NCBI GenBank assembly: GCA_019635355.1
Contig: JAHBZQ010000001.1
Location: 1,240,001 to 1,304,000 of the forward strand
DNA length: 64,000 bases
Source: Rhizobacter sp.
GTDB taxonomy: Bacteria; Pseudomonadota; Gammaproteobacteria; Burkholderiales; Burkholderiaceae_C
Reading direction: 5' to 3'
Every line of letters starts with the position of its first letter. Position 1 is the first letter of the stretch. A program made the translations under genes and the position numbers. Shown here piece after piece: positions 45,410-54,151 of this stretch. The notes under the pieces were generated by a model. The model was not told the DNA's origin. It did not search any database and worked only from the letters and a program-made list of their open reading frames with translations.

Positions 45410-46951
45410 ATGCCGACACACAAGAAAAACTCGCCGCGCTGGTTCGGCCCGCTCATCCTGATCGCGGCCCTGCTGGCCGCGCTCTACATCGTGGTGGTGG
45501 TCCACGCAGCAGGCCAGACGCTGCTGGCCGCCACCCTTCTCTTCATCACCGCGCTGGCGGCTTGGCTCTACACCACGCCACGCTTCTATGCGTGGCGCTA
45601 TCTCTTCCCGGGCATCGCGGCAGCGATGGTGTTCGTGGTGTTCCCGATGCTCTACACCATCGGCATCGGCTTCACCAACTACAGCTCGGCCAACCTGCTG
45701 AGCTTCCAGCGGGCCACGCAGTACCACCTCGACGAGACGGCGCCCGCCGAGGGTGACCCGCTCGCGTTCACGCTGCATGCGGATGGCCCCGAGTTCCGCG
45801 TGCGCCTGAGCGACCCCGACGACGAAGCGAGAGCCTGGGTCTCGGGACCGCTCGCACTCAAGAACAACGCCCCGCTCAAGCTCGCGGTCGAGCCGGCACC
45901 ACAGGTGAAGCTGCCGCTCGGCGAGCCGCTGCCCCTGCGCGACGTGATCCAGCGCCAAGCGGCGCTCAAGGCCCTGACCTTCGCGCTGCCCGACGGCCGC
46001 CAGGTGATGATGACCGGCCTGCGCCAGTTCTCGGGCCTGGAGAAGGTCTACGAGCAGCGCGAACCTGGCGTGCTCGTCAACAAACGCACCGGCGAGCTGC
46101 TGAAGGCGAACCACAGCACCGGCTTCTACGAGAAGGCCAACGGCGAGCGCGTGACACCCGGCTTCCAGGTCGGCGTGGGCTTCGACAACTACCGCCGGAT
46201 CTTCACCGAGCCCGCCTTCCGCGAGCCCTTCCTGCGCATCTTCGTGTGGACGGTCGCCTTCGCCGCGCTCACCGTGCTCTTCGCCGCCTCGCTGGGCATG
46301 CTGCTCGCCGTGCTGCTGAACTGGGATGCGCTGCGCTTCAAGGGCGTCTACCGCGTGCTGCTCTTCCTGCCGTATGCGGTGCCGGGTTTCATCTCCATCC
46401 TCGTGTTCCGCGGGCTCTTCAACAACAATTTCGGCGAGATCAACCTGATCCTCGATGCGCTCTTCGGCATCCGCCCGACCTGGTTCTCCGACCCGACGCT
46501 TGCGAAGGCGATGCTGCTCATCGTCAACGTGTGGCTGGGCTACCCCTACATGATGTTGGTGTGCATGGGGCTCATCCGCGCGATTCCCGCCGATCTGTAC
46601 GAGGCCTCGGCGGTGGCCGGCGCGGGGCCGCTGACCAACTTCTTCCGCATCACCGCGCCGCTCGTGATCAAGCCGCTCACGCCGCTGCTCATCGCCGCCT
46701 TCGCGTTCAACTTCAACAACTTCGTGCTGATCTCGCTGCTCACCGGCGGGCGGCCCGACTTCCTCGACACCACCGTGCCCGCCGGCACCACCGATCTCCT
46801 GGTGTCGTACACCTACCGCATCGCCTTCGAAGATTCGGGCCAGCAGTTCGGCCTGGCTGCCGCGGTCTCCACCGTCATCTTCCTGATGGTCGCGGCGATC
46901 TCGATGGTGCAGATCAAGTTCACGCGGATCGCGCGCGATCCGGCGCGCTGA
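45410..46951 (+). CDS. malF: Maltose ABC transporter permease MalF
   Basis: 513 residues. Eight predicted transmembrane helices with a large periplasmic insertion between TM3 and TM4 (about residues 100-270, NLLSFQRATQYHLDET to NGERVTPGFQVGVGFDNY), the P2 domain that contacts MalE. The EAA loop is EASAVAGAGPLTNFFRITAP (about 391-410). Length is nearly the same as E. coli MalF (514). It lies 18 bp after malE and 14 bp before malG. Confidence 0.95.
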   Translation: MPTHKKNSPRWFGPLILIAALLAALYIVVVVHAAGQTLLAATLLFITALAAWLYTTPRFYAWRYLFPGIAAAMVFVVFPMLYTIGIGFTNYSSANLLSFQRATQYHLDETAPAEGDPLAFTLHADGPEFRVRLSDPDDEARAWVSGPLALKNNAPLKLAVEPAPQVKLPLGEPLPLRDVIQRQAALKALTFALPDGRQVMMTGLRQFSGLEKVYEQREPGVLVNKRTGELLKANHSTGFYEKANGERVTPGFQVGVGFDNYRRIFTEPAFREPFLRIFVWTVAFAALTVLFAASLGMLLAVLLNWDALRFKGVYRVLLFLPYAVPGFISILVFRGLFNNNFGEINLILDALFGIRPTWFSDPTLAKAMLLIVNVWLGYPYMMLVCMGLIRAIPADLYEASAVAGAGPLTNFFRITAPLVIKPLTPLLIAAFAFNFNNFVLISLLTGGRPDFLDTTVPAGTTDLLVSYTYRIAFEDSGQQFGLAAAVSTVIFLMVAAISMVQIKFTRIARDPAR

Positions 46952-46965
46952 AAGGAACACGGCAC

Positions 46966-47856
46966 ATGGCCATCGTCGTCGCCAAATCGCAGCGCTGGCG
47001 TGTGCTGCTGGCGCATGCCTTCCTGATCGGTCTCGTGATCGTCACGATCTTCCCGTTCCTGATGATCCTGTCGATCTCGTTCCGGCCCGGCAACTTCGCG
47101 ACCGGCAGCTTGATCCCCGACCGCATCAGCCTCGAACACTGGACGCTCGCGCTGGGCATGTCGTACACCGCCCCCGATGGCAGCCTGGTGCAGCCCACCT
47201 TCCCGGTGCTGCGCTGGCTGTGGAATTCGGTGAAGGTGGCCGCACTCACCGGCCTCGTCACGCTGCTGCTCTCCACCACCGCGGCCTACGCCTTCGCGCG
47301 CATGAAATTCCGCGGCAAGGAAGCCTCGCTCACGGGGCTGATGCTGGTGCAGATGTTCCCGAGCGTGCTGGCGCTCGTGGCCATCTACGCCATCTTCGAC
47401 CGCATCGGCAACGTCTTCCCCGCCTTCGGCATCGACAGCCACTGGTCGCTGCTGCTCGCCTACTCGGGCGGCATCGCGCTGCACGTGTGGACCATCAAGG
47501 GCTACTTCGACACCATCCCGGCCGAGATCGAAGAGGCCGCGAAGGTCGACGGTGCGACGCCGTGGCAGGCCTTCCGCATCGTGCTGCTGCCCATGGCGCT
47601 GCCCATCCTGATGGTCGTCTTCCTGCTGGCCTTCGTGGGCGCGATCATCGAGTACCCGGTCGCCTCCATCCTGCTCAACGAGCAGGCCAAGCTCACGCTC
47701 GCGGTCGGCTCCAACCTCTTCCTCTACGAGCAGAAGTACCTGTGGGGCGACTTCGCGGCGGCGGCCATCCTCTCGGGCCTGCCGATCACGGTCGTCTTTG
47801 TGCTGGCGCAACGATGGATGATCTCGGGCCTCACCGCCGGGGGCATCAAGGGATGA
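46966..47856 (+). CDS. malG: Maltose ABC transporter permease MalG
   Basis: 296 residues with six transmembrane helices. The EAA loop is EEAAKVDGATPWQAFRIVLLP. It shares E. coli MalG features: a short periplasmic P2 segment (ALGMSYTAPDGSLVQPTFPV) and the C-terminal extension SGLTAGGIKG that reaches into the translocation path. The ATG follows GAAAGGAA. It overlaps the downstream amylase gene by 4 bp (ATGA). Confidence 0.95.
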   Translation: MAIVVAKSQRWRVLLAHAFLIGLVIVTIFPFLMILSISFRPGNFATGSLIPDRISLEHWTLALGMSYTAPDGSLVQPTFPVLRWLWNSVKVAALTGLVTLLLSTTAAYAFARMKFRGKEASLTGLMLVQMFPSVLALVAIYAIFDRIGNVFPAFGIDSHWSLLLAYSGGIALHVWTIKGYFDTIPAEIEEAAKVDGATPWQAFRIVLLPMALPILMVVFLLAFVGAIIEYPVASILLNEQAKLTLAVGSNLFLYEQKYLWGDFAAAAILSGLPITVVFVLAQRWMISGLTAGGIKG

Positions 47857-49487
47857 AGCGGCTGCTGGGCCTGCTGCTCGCCGTGCTGGCTGCGGCGGCA
47901 GCGGCGAGCCCCGGCCGCTTCGCCGACAACCCCATCGTCTACTTCGTCATCACCGACCGCTTCTTCAACGGCGACCCGTCGAACGACACCGCCTATGGCC
48001 GCACACGCGAGGCCAAGCCCGAAGACGACGTGGGCACCTTCCACGGCGGCGACCTGAAAGGCCTCACCGCGAGGCTGAAGGAAGGCTGGTTCCGCGAACT
48101 CGGCGTCAACGCGATCTGGATCACCGCGCCCTACGAGCAGATCCACGGCTGGGTGATCGGCGGCAACAAGGCCTTCAAGCACTACGCGTACCACGGCTAC
48201 TACGCGCTCGACTACACCGTGCTCGACAAGGCGATGGGCACGCCGGCCGACCTGCGCGAGCTGGTCGACACCGCGCATGCGCAAGGCATCCGCATCCTCT
48301 TCGACGTGGTGATGAACCACCCGGGCTACCTCGACCTCCAGACCGCGCGCGAAGTCGGCCTCAAGGTGCTGTGGCCGGGCTCGGAGAAGGCGACGCTGGC
48401 CAACTACCACTCGTTCATCGACTACAACAACTTCGCCTTCGGCGACTGGTGGGGCCGCGACTGGGTGCGCGCCGGCCTGCCGGGCTACCTCGACGGTGGG
48501 CGAGACGAACTCACCAAGCAGCTGGCCTTCCTGCCCGACTTCCGCACCGAGAGCACGGCCCATGTGACGCTGCCGAAGTTCCTGCGCGACAAGCCCGACA
48601 CCCGCGCCCGCGACCTGCCCGAGACCACCGTGCGCGGCTACCTCGTCGCCTGGCTCGTGCAGTGGGTGCGCGAGTACGGCATTGATGGCTTCCGCGCCGA
48701 CACCGTCAAGCACGTCGAGCCGGCCGCGTGGGCCGAGCTGAAAGCCGCCGCCACGACCGCGCTCGCCGAATGGAAGAAGGCCAATCCCGACAAGAAGATC
48801 GACGCCGAGCCCTTCTGGATGGTGGGCGAAGACTGGGGCAAGGGCCCGCAGCGCGACCCGCTGCACGACAGCGGCTTCGACGCCCTCATCAACTTCGACT
48901 TCCAGAACGTGGCCCTGCGCGACCCGCAACCCGAGAAGCTCTACGCGAGCTACGCCAGCCTGCTGAGCGGGCGGCCAGGCTACAACACGCTCAGCTACCT
49001 GTCCTCGCACGACACCGAGCTCTTCGACCGCAAGCGCCTCGCCGATGGCGCCGCCTGGCTCATGCTCGCCCCGGGCGGGGTGCAGATCTACTACGGCGAC
49101 GAGACACGCCGCCCGCCCGGCCCCGCCCCGAGCAGCGACCCGCAGCAGGCCACCCGTTCCGACATGAACTGGGGCAACGTCGACACGAGCCTGCTCATGC
49201 ACTGGCGCAAGCTCGGCCAGTTCCGCCGCGCGCACGTGGCGCTGGCTCGCGGCGCACACCAGAAGCTGGCCGACAAGCCCTACACCTTCAGCCGCATCGA
49301 TGCGGCCAGCGGCGACCGTGTCGTCGTCGCGATGGAAGCGAGCGATGCCGAGCACATCGTCGTCGGCGATGTCTTCCCCGACGGCAGCACCGTGCACGAC
49401 GCTTACAGCGGAGAGACCGCCCTCGTGCACCGGGGCCGCGTGGCGCTGCGCGCCGGGCACTGGGTGCTTCTCGAACCTGTTCGCTGA
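47853..49487 (+). CDS. Exported GH13 alpha-amylase
   Basis: 544 residues. Signal peptide MKRLLGLLLAVLAAAAAASP predicts export to the periplasm or medium. GH13 residues: nucleophile Asp283 (GFRADTVKHV), acid/base Glu326 (WMVGEDWG), Asp387 (YLSSHDTELF); VVMNHPGYLD is block I. Resembles periplasmic MalS-type or cyclomaltodextrinase-like amylases more than classical secreted ones; no starch-binding module. The short C-terminal all-beta domain (about 470-544) ends LLEPVR. It would shorten maltodextrins for MalE. Last gene of the operon, translationally coupled to malG. Confidence 0.9.
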   Translation: MKRLLGLLLAVLAAAAAASPGRFADNPIVYFVITDRFFNGDPSNDTAYGRTREAKPEDDVGTFHGGDLKGLTARLKEGWFRELGVNAIWITAPYEQIHGWVIGGNKAFKHYAYHGYYALDYTVLDKAMGTPADLRELVDTAHAQGIRILFDVVMNHPGYLDLQTAREVGLKVLWPGSEKATLANYHSFIDYNNFAFGDWWGRDWVRAGLPGYLDGGRDELTKQLAFLPDFRTESTAHVTLPKFLRDKPDTRARDLPETTVRGYLVAWLVQWVREYGIDGFRADTVKHVEPAAWAELKAAATTALAEWKKANPDKKIDAEPFWMVGEDWGKGPQRDPLHDSGFDALINFDFQNVALRDPQPEKLYASYASLLSGRPGYNTLSYLSSHDTELFDRKRLADGAAWLMLAPGGVQIYYGDETRRPPGPAPSSDPQQATRSDMNWGNVDTSLLMHWRKLGQFRRAHVALARGAHQKLADKPYTFSRIDAASGDRVVVAMEASDAEHIVVGDVFPDGSTVHDAYSGETALVHRGRVALRAGHWVLLEPVR

Positions 49488-49529
49488 CGAAACGGCGCAG
49501 AAACTGCGTTCAGGGTAAGCCCCCATGGA

Positions 49530-49551
49530 GAAATAAAACACCGAAATAAAA
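49530..49551. promoter_or_regulatory. AT-rich direct repeats upstream of the ROK regulator gene
   Basis: GAAATAAAA occurs twice (49530-49538 and 49543-49551), 13 bp apart, in an otherwise GC-rich gap of 114 bp. Just after it CGAAA (49542-49546) and TTTCG form a looser dyad. It may be the promoter with an autoregulatory ROK-type site. No experimental analogue is known to me for this exact sequence. Confidence 0.35.
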
Positions 49552-49601
49552 TGCCGCCATGTTTCGAGCCTGACCCGGGCTTCGACGTCTGAACAGCGGC
49601 C

Positions 49602-50873
49602 ATGACCCGTCTCCAGTCCAAGCAGATCTCGCTGCTGCACCTCTACCAGGTGCTGCACACCGTGCGTCTCGGGCGTTCGCCCGTGTCGCGCGCCGAGATC
49701 GGCCAGGCCACGGGCTTGAGCCAGCCGGCGGTCTCTTCCCTCACCCGCCGCCTGTTGGAGAGCGGTGCGCTGATGGAAGTCGGCGCGCGCCCTTCGCTGG
49801 GCGGTGGCCGCCGCGAGCGAGAGCTGGCGGTGAACCCCGATTTCGCCTGGGTCGTCGGCGTGAAGGTGTCGATGCACCAGATCACCCTCGCCCTCGTCGA
49901 CTTTGCCGGTGGCGTGCGCGACACCTTGAAGGTGCCCATTTCCGCCCCGATGACGCAGGCCGCGCTGGTGCAGCGCCTGGTCAAAGAGATCAAGGCCTGC
50001 CTGGCCGGCGCCGACCCGCAGGTGCGCCAGCGCCTGGCCGGCGTGGGCGTGGCGGTGCCGGGCATGGTCGACTCCTTGCGTGGCGAGGTGCACTGGTCGC
50101 CGCTGCTCAAGCCGGGCCGCAAGGAGGAAGCCGCCCCCCTCGCCGCCCCGCTCACCGACGCTTTGGGCGTGCCGGTGATGATCGAGAACGACGCCAACAT
50201 GCTGGCGCTGGCCGAGCAATGGTTCGGCCAGGCGGCGCGCCTGTCCAACGTGGCGGTGGTCACGCTGGAGCACGGCCTCGGCCTCGGTCTCGTGCTCGAC
50301 GGAGAACTCTTCCGCGGCCACTCGGGCCTCGCCGCCGAGTTCGGCCACATCCAGGTGGTGCCCGATGGGCGCGCCTGCCGCTGCGGCAAGCAAGGCTGCC
50401 TCGAAGCCTACGTGGCGCACAGTGCGGTGGTGGGCCAGGGCCAGGAGGCCGGGCTGCTGCCCGCGGGCGAGCTGGGCTCGGGCGAGATCGAGACCGCGTA
50501 TGTGGAGCTCGCCGCCAAGGCCCGCGCCGGCAACCGTCGCGCACGCCAGATCTTCGAACAGCAAGGCGAGCTGCTCGGCCGCTGGCTGGGCAACATGGTC
50601 AACCTGCTCGCGCCGCAGCTCGTGATGCTCGACGGCATGCAGGAGGGCACCGAGCTCTTCCTCGACTCGCTCCGGCGCGCGATGCACGAGTCGCTCGCCA
50701 TCCCGCACCGCCAGCGCGAGCTGCTGGTGGTGCACCACCGCGGCGACGAGACCTGGGCGCGCGGCGCGGCATCGCTGGTGCTGCAACGCCTGGACGAGTC
50801 TGCAGAGATTCTCGAATCGGTGTCACGGCACGGCTTCGAGACTGAACCCGACGGGCCCAGACCCGTCACCTGA
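49602..50873 (+). CDS. ROK-family transcriptional regulator (XylR-like)
   Basis: 423 residues. N-terminal winged helix (about 15-70, SRAEIGQATGLSQPAVSSLTRRLL). The ROK domain follows with VGVAVPGMVDSLRGEVHWSP, NDANMLALAEQWFG and zinc motif CRCGKQGCLEAY (three Cys plus upstream His in EFGHIQVVP). It lies 45 bp upstream of xylF in the same direction, so xylose-responsive repression of this operon is the likely role. The phosphate-binding loop is degenerate, as in regulators rather than kinases. Confidence 0.92.
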   Translation: MTRLQSKQISLLHLYQVLHTVRLGRSPVSRAEIGQATGLSQPAVSSLTRRLLESGALMEVGARPSLGGGRRERELAVNPDFAWVVGVKVSMHQITLALVDFAGGVRDTLKVPISAPMTQAALVQRLVKEIKACLAGADPQVRQRLAGVGVAVPGMVDSLRGEVHWSPLLKPGRKEEAAPLAAPLTDALGVPVMIENDANMLALAEQWFGQAARLSNVAVVTLEHGLGLGLVLDGELFRGHSGLAAEFGHIQVVPDGRACRCGKQGCLEAYVAHSAVVGQGQEAGLLPAGELGSGEIETAYVELAAKARAGNRRARQIFEQQGELLGRWLGNMVNLLAPQLVMLDGMQEGTELFLDSLRRAMHESLAIPHRQRELLVVHHRGDETWARGAASLVLQRLDESAEILESVSRHGFETEPDGPRPVT

Positions 50874-50918
50874 TCCCCCAAACGCGCCTCGAGCGCAATC
50901 ACAACGCACGGAGACATC

Positions 50919-51941
50919 ATGAAACTCACCCACGCACTGTTTGCCACTGCTCTGACAACGTTTTCAGCGCTCGCTGCCGCCCAGACGGTCGTCGGCGTGA
51001 GCTGGTCCAACTTCCAGGAAGAGCGCTGGAAGACCGACGAGGCCGCCATCAAGGAGCAGCTCGCCAAGCTCGGCGCGAGCTACGTGAGCGCCGATGCCGG
51101 CGGCTCGCCCGAGAAGCAGCTGGCCGACGTCGACGGCCTGATCGCCAAGGGCGCGAAGGCGCTGATCATCCTCGCGATGGACAAGGACGCCATCGTGCCG
51201 GCACTCGCCAAGGCCAAGCAGCGCAACATCCCGGTCGTCGCCTACGACCGCCTGATCGAGCAGCCCGGCGTCTTCTACATCACCTTCGACAACAAGGAAG
51301 TCGGCCGCCTGCAGGCCAAGGGCGTGTTCGCCGCCAAGCCGAAAGGCAACTACGTGATGATCAAGGGCTCGCCCACCGACCCGAACGCCGACTTCCTGCG
51401 CGCCGGCCAGGGTGAAGTGCTCGCGGCCGCCATCAAGAAGGGCGACATCAAGATCGTCGGCGAGGAGTACACCGAAGGCTGGAAGCCCGAGGTTGCGCAG
51501 AAGAACATGGAGCAGATCCTCACCCGCAACAACAACAAGGTCGACGCGGTGGTGGCCTCCAACGACGGCACGGCCGGCGGCGTGGTGGCAGCGCTCTCGG
51601 CGCGCGGCATCAAGGGCGTGCCCGTGTCGGGCCAGGACGGCGACCATGCCGCGCTCAACCGCGTGGCCCTCGGCACGCAGACCGTCTCGGTGTGGAAAGA
51701 CGCCCGCGTGCTCGGCCGTGAAGCCGCTGCCGCCGCGGTGACGCTCGCCGCCGGCAAGAAGGTCGACGGCTCGGTGGTCTGGTCCGACGGCGAGAAGAAG
51801 GTGCCGATGACCTCGAAGTTCCTGGCGCCGGTGGCCATCACCGCCAGCAACCTCGACGTGGTCATCAAGGCCGGCTGGGTCAGCAAGGACGTGGTGTGCA
51901 AGGGCGTGGCCGCGGCCACTGCGCCGGCCGCCTGCAAGTAA
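50919..51941 (+). CDS. xylF: D-xylose ABC transporter substrate-binding protein
   Basis: 340 residues, signal peptide ending near LAAAQT (residue about 22). Type I periplasmic binding protein: VGVSWSNFQEERWKTDEAAI, DAGGSPEKQLADVDGLIAKG, VVAYDRLIEQPGV and NDGTAGGVVAALSARG, all typical of XylF. Binds xylose in the periplasm for XylH. It starts 8 bp after a GGAGAC site. The following gap (51942-52106) contains repeat sequences rather than genes. Confidence 0.95.
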   Translation: MKLTHALFATALTTFSALAAAQTVVGVSWSNFQEERWKTDEAAIKEQLAKLGASYVSADAGGSPEKQLADVDGLIAKGAKALIILAMDKDAIVPALAKAKQRNIPVVAYDRLIEQPGVFYITFDNKEVGRLQAKGVFAAKPKGNYVMIKGSPTDPNADFLRAGQGEVLAAAIKKGDIKIVGEEYTEGWKPEVAQKNMEQILTRNNNKVDAVVASNDGTAGGVVAALSARGIKGVPVSGQDGDHAALNRVALGTQTVSVWKDARVLGREAAAAAVTLAAGKKVDGSVVWSDGEKKVPMTSKFLAPVAITASNLDVVIKAGWVSKDVVCKGVAAATAPAACK

Positions 51942-51970
51942 GCAGCACTTCCTGTTCGGAAGACGCCCCG

Positions 51971-52016
51971 CAGCCCTCCCATCCGTTCGGGCCCCAGCCC
52001 TCCCACCCGTTCGGGC
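51971..52016 (+). repeat. Tandem 22-nt direct repeat after xylF
   Basis: CAGCCCTCCC followed by (A)(T/C)CCGTTCGGGC occurs at 51971-51992 and again at 51995-52016, differing at one base. The second copy runs into the left arm of the inverted repeat at 52007, so this is a partial duplication of the repeat's edge. Confidence 0.8.
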
Positions 52017-52066
52017 TGAGCCTGTCGAAGCCGCGCGCTGCACTTCGACAAGCTCAGTGCGAACGG
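52007..52066. repeat. Intergenic inverted repeat, copy 2 (xylF-xylH)
   Basis: Arms 52007-52030 (starts CCGTTCGGGCTGAGCCTG) and 52043-52066 (ends AGCTCAGTGCGAACGG) are 24-bp imperfect inverted repeats around a 12-nt spacer, the same geometry as copy 1. It lies between the binding protein and permease genes and could cap the xylF message, giving more binding protein than permease. Confidence 0.85.
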
Positions 52067-52106
52067 AGACGGGTGGCGGGGCATCTCCAGGGTCCTAGGC
52101 TCTACC

Positions 52107-53288
52107 ATGTCCCTCCCTCTCCAGATCAGCGCCCTCGACCTGCGGCTGTCGCTCATGGCGACCGTGCTCGCGGTGATGGCCGTGGTCTTCCACCTGCTGA
52201 CCGGCACCTTCCTCACGCCGGAAAACCTCTACAACATCGCGCAGCAGACCGCCGTAGTGGGCATCGTCGCGACCGCCGTCGCCCTCATCATCGTGGCGCG
52301 CCAGATCGACCTCTCGGTCGGCTCCGTCATGGGCTGCGTGGGCGTGCTCATCGCCTTCCTGCAATACACCTCGGGCTGGCACTGGGTGCCGGCCTCGCTC
52401 GCGGGCCTGGCGCTCGCGCTCGTCGTCGGCCTCTACCAGGGTTGGCTCACCGCCTACCTCGGCGTGCCCTCCTTCGTGGTCACGCTCGGCGGGCTGATGT
52501 CCTTCCGCGGTGCGGCCTTCCTGATTGCCGACGGCAAGACGCAGCCGATCACCGACCCCACCTTCCTCGCGCTCGGCGGCGGCCTCGACGGCTCGCTCGG
52601 CCCCGCGCTCAGCTGGGCGCTCGGTGCGGCGCTCTCGGCACTCGTGATCTTCAACACCGCCGCTCGCCGCCGCAGCAAGCGCAGCCACGGCTTCACCGTG
52701 CGCCCGCTGTGGTTCGACGCCGCGTTCACCGGCCTCGTGTTGGCGATGCTGCTCGGCTTCGTGGCCGTCACCTGCTCTTATCAACTGCCCGGCAAGGACG
52801 CCGCCCAAGGCGTGCCCATCCCCGTCGTGATCTGGGGCGTGGTCGTGATGGGCATGGCCTTCATCGTGCGGCGCACGCGCTTCGGCCGCTACGTCTACGC
52901 CATCGGCGGCAACCCGGAAGCGGCGCTGCTCGTCGGCATTCCGGTGAAGCGGGTGATGCTGATGCTCTTCCTGCTGCTGGCGGTGCTCGTGACGATCGCC
53001 TCGGTCGTCTCGGTCGCCCGCCTCAACGCCGGCACCAACTCGCTCGGCACGAACATGGAGCTCTACGTGATCGCCGCGGCGGTGATCGGCGGCGTGGCGC
53101 TGTCGGGCGGCAGCGGCACCGTGCTCGGCTCGGTGCTGGGCGCACTCATCATCCAGTTCCTCGAAAGCGGCCTCTTGCTGCTCGACGTCGGCATCGGCCA
53201 GCGCATGGTCATCATCGGCCAGGTGCTGATCGTGGCGGTGGTGTTCGACGTGCTCTACCGCCGTTGGACCGGGGAGCGTCTGACATGA
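52107..53288 (+). CDS. xylH: D-xylose ABC transporter permease
   Basis: 393 residues, about ten transmembrane helices, BPD_transp_2 family. Conserved segments: LIIVARQIDLSVGSVMG, VPSFVVTLGGLMSFRGAAFL, RTRFGRYVYAIGGNPEAALLVGI and GGVALSGGSGTVLGSVLGAL. Membrane partner of XylF and the ATPase that follows, with which it overlaps by 4 bp (ATGA). Confidence 0.94.
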   Translation: MSLPLQISALDLRLSLMATVLAVMAVVFHLLTGTFLTPENLYNIAQQTAVVGIVATAVALIIVARQIDLSVGSVMGCVGVLIAFLQYTSGWHWVPASLAGLALALVVGLYQGWLTAYLGVPSFVVTLGGLMSFRGAAFLIADGKTQPITDPTFLALGGGLDGSLGPALSWALGAALSALVIFNTAARRRSKRSHGFTVRPLWFDAAFTGLVLAMLLGFVAVTCSYQLPGKDAAQGVPIPVVIWGVVVMGMAFIVRRTRFGRYVYAIGGNPEAALLVGIPVKRVMLMLFLLLAVLVTIASVVSVARLNAGTNSLGTNMELYVIAAAVIGGVALSGGSGTVLGSVLGALIIQFLESGLLLLDVGIGQRMVIIGQVLIVAVVFDVLYRRWTGERLT

Positions 53289-54073
53289 ACACCCCCATGC
53301 CCATGACCGCCCCGCTCGTTGAAATCAAAGACGTGCACAAGGCCTTCTTCGGCGTGCGTGCCGTCGAAGGCGTGAGCCTCAGCGTCTACCCCGGCGAAGT
53401 GGTGGCCGTGCTCGGCCACAACGGCGCCGGCAAGTCCACGCTGATGAAGATGCTGGCGGGTGCCTTCCCCATCGACAGCGGCGAGATCCTCGTCAACGGC
53501 CAGCCCGCGAAGATCGACACGCCTGCGGATTCGCAAGCGCTCGGCATCGAGACCATCTACCAGACGCTCGCACTCGCCGACAACCTCGACAGCGTGGCCA
53601 ACCTCTTCCTCGGCCGCGAGCTGCTCACACGATTCCGCACGCTCGACGACGACGCGATGGAAGTCGCCGCACGCGAGGTCTTCCACCGCCTCAACCCCAA
53701 CTTCAAGAACATCCGCGTGCCGGTGCGCTCTCTCTCGGGCGGCCAGCGGCAGGTGGTGGCCATCTCGCGTGCCCTCTACTTCAACGCCCGCGTGCTCATC
53801 ATGGACGAGCCCTGCGCCGCGCTCGGCCCCGAGGAGACGCGCATGGTCCACGAGCTCGTGAAGAAGCTCAAGGCACAGGGCGTCGGCATCTTCCTGATCA
53901 CCCACGACATGCCCGACGTGTTCGGCCTTTCCGATCGCCTCACGGTGATGAAGAACGGCCGCACCGTGGGCACCTACAAGACCGCCGAGGTCACCGAGGA
54001 CGAAGTGCTCGGAATGATCATCGGCGGCAAACCACTGCCCGGCAGGACCAGCTCTCCACCACAGAGCCCCTGA
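53285..54073 (+). CDS. xylG: Sugar ABC transporter ATP-binding protein, single-domain (XylG role)
   Basis: 262 residues with one ABC module: Walker A GHNGAGKST (about 46-54), Q-loop replaced by IYQTLALADNL, signature LSGGQRQVV, Walker B VLIMDEPCAAL and H-loop ITHDMPD. E. coli XylG has two fused modules (about 510 residues), so this is a half-size form that would act as a homodimer, as in FrcA-type systems. No remnant of a second half is found before the next gene. The symbol reflects position in the xylose operon. Confidence 0.88.
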   Translation: MNTPMPMTAPLVEIKDVHKAFFGVRAVEGVSLSVYPGEVVAVLGHNGAGKSTLMKMLAGAFPIDSGEILVNGQPAKIDTPADSQALGIETIYQTLALADNLDSVANLFLGRELLTRFRTLDDDAMEVAAREVFHRLNPNFKNIRVPVRSLSGGQRQVVAISRALYFNARVLIMDEPCAALGPEETRMVHELVKKLKAQGVGIFLITHDMPDVFGLSDRLTVMKNGRTVGTYKTAEVTEDEVLGMIIGGKPLPGRTSSPPQSP

Positions 54074-54151
54074 CCGGCAGATTTCAAAACGCCTGTTCTC
54101 CGCCAACACCACCACCTTCCTTTTCTTCATCCAGAACACAGGAGACAAACC

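Noticed and set aside
54074..54151. Lost second half of XylG through frameshift
   Set aside because: Only 78 bp lie before the next gene and they contain no ABC motifs in any frame.
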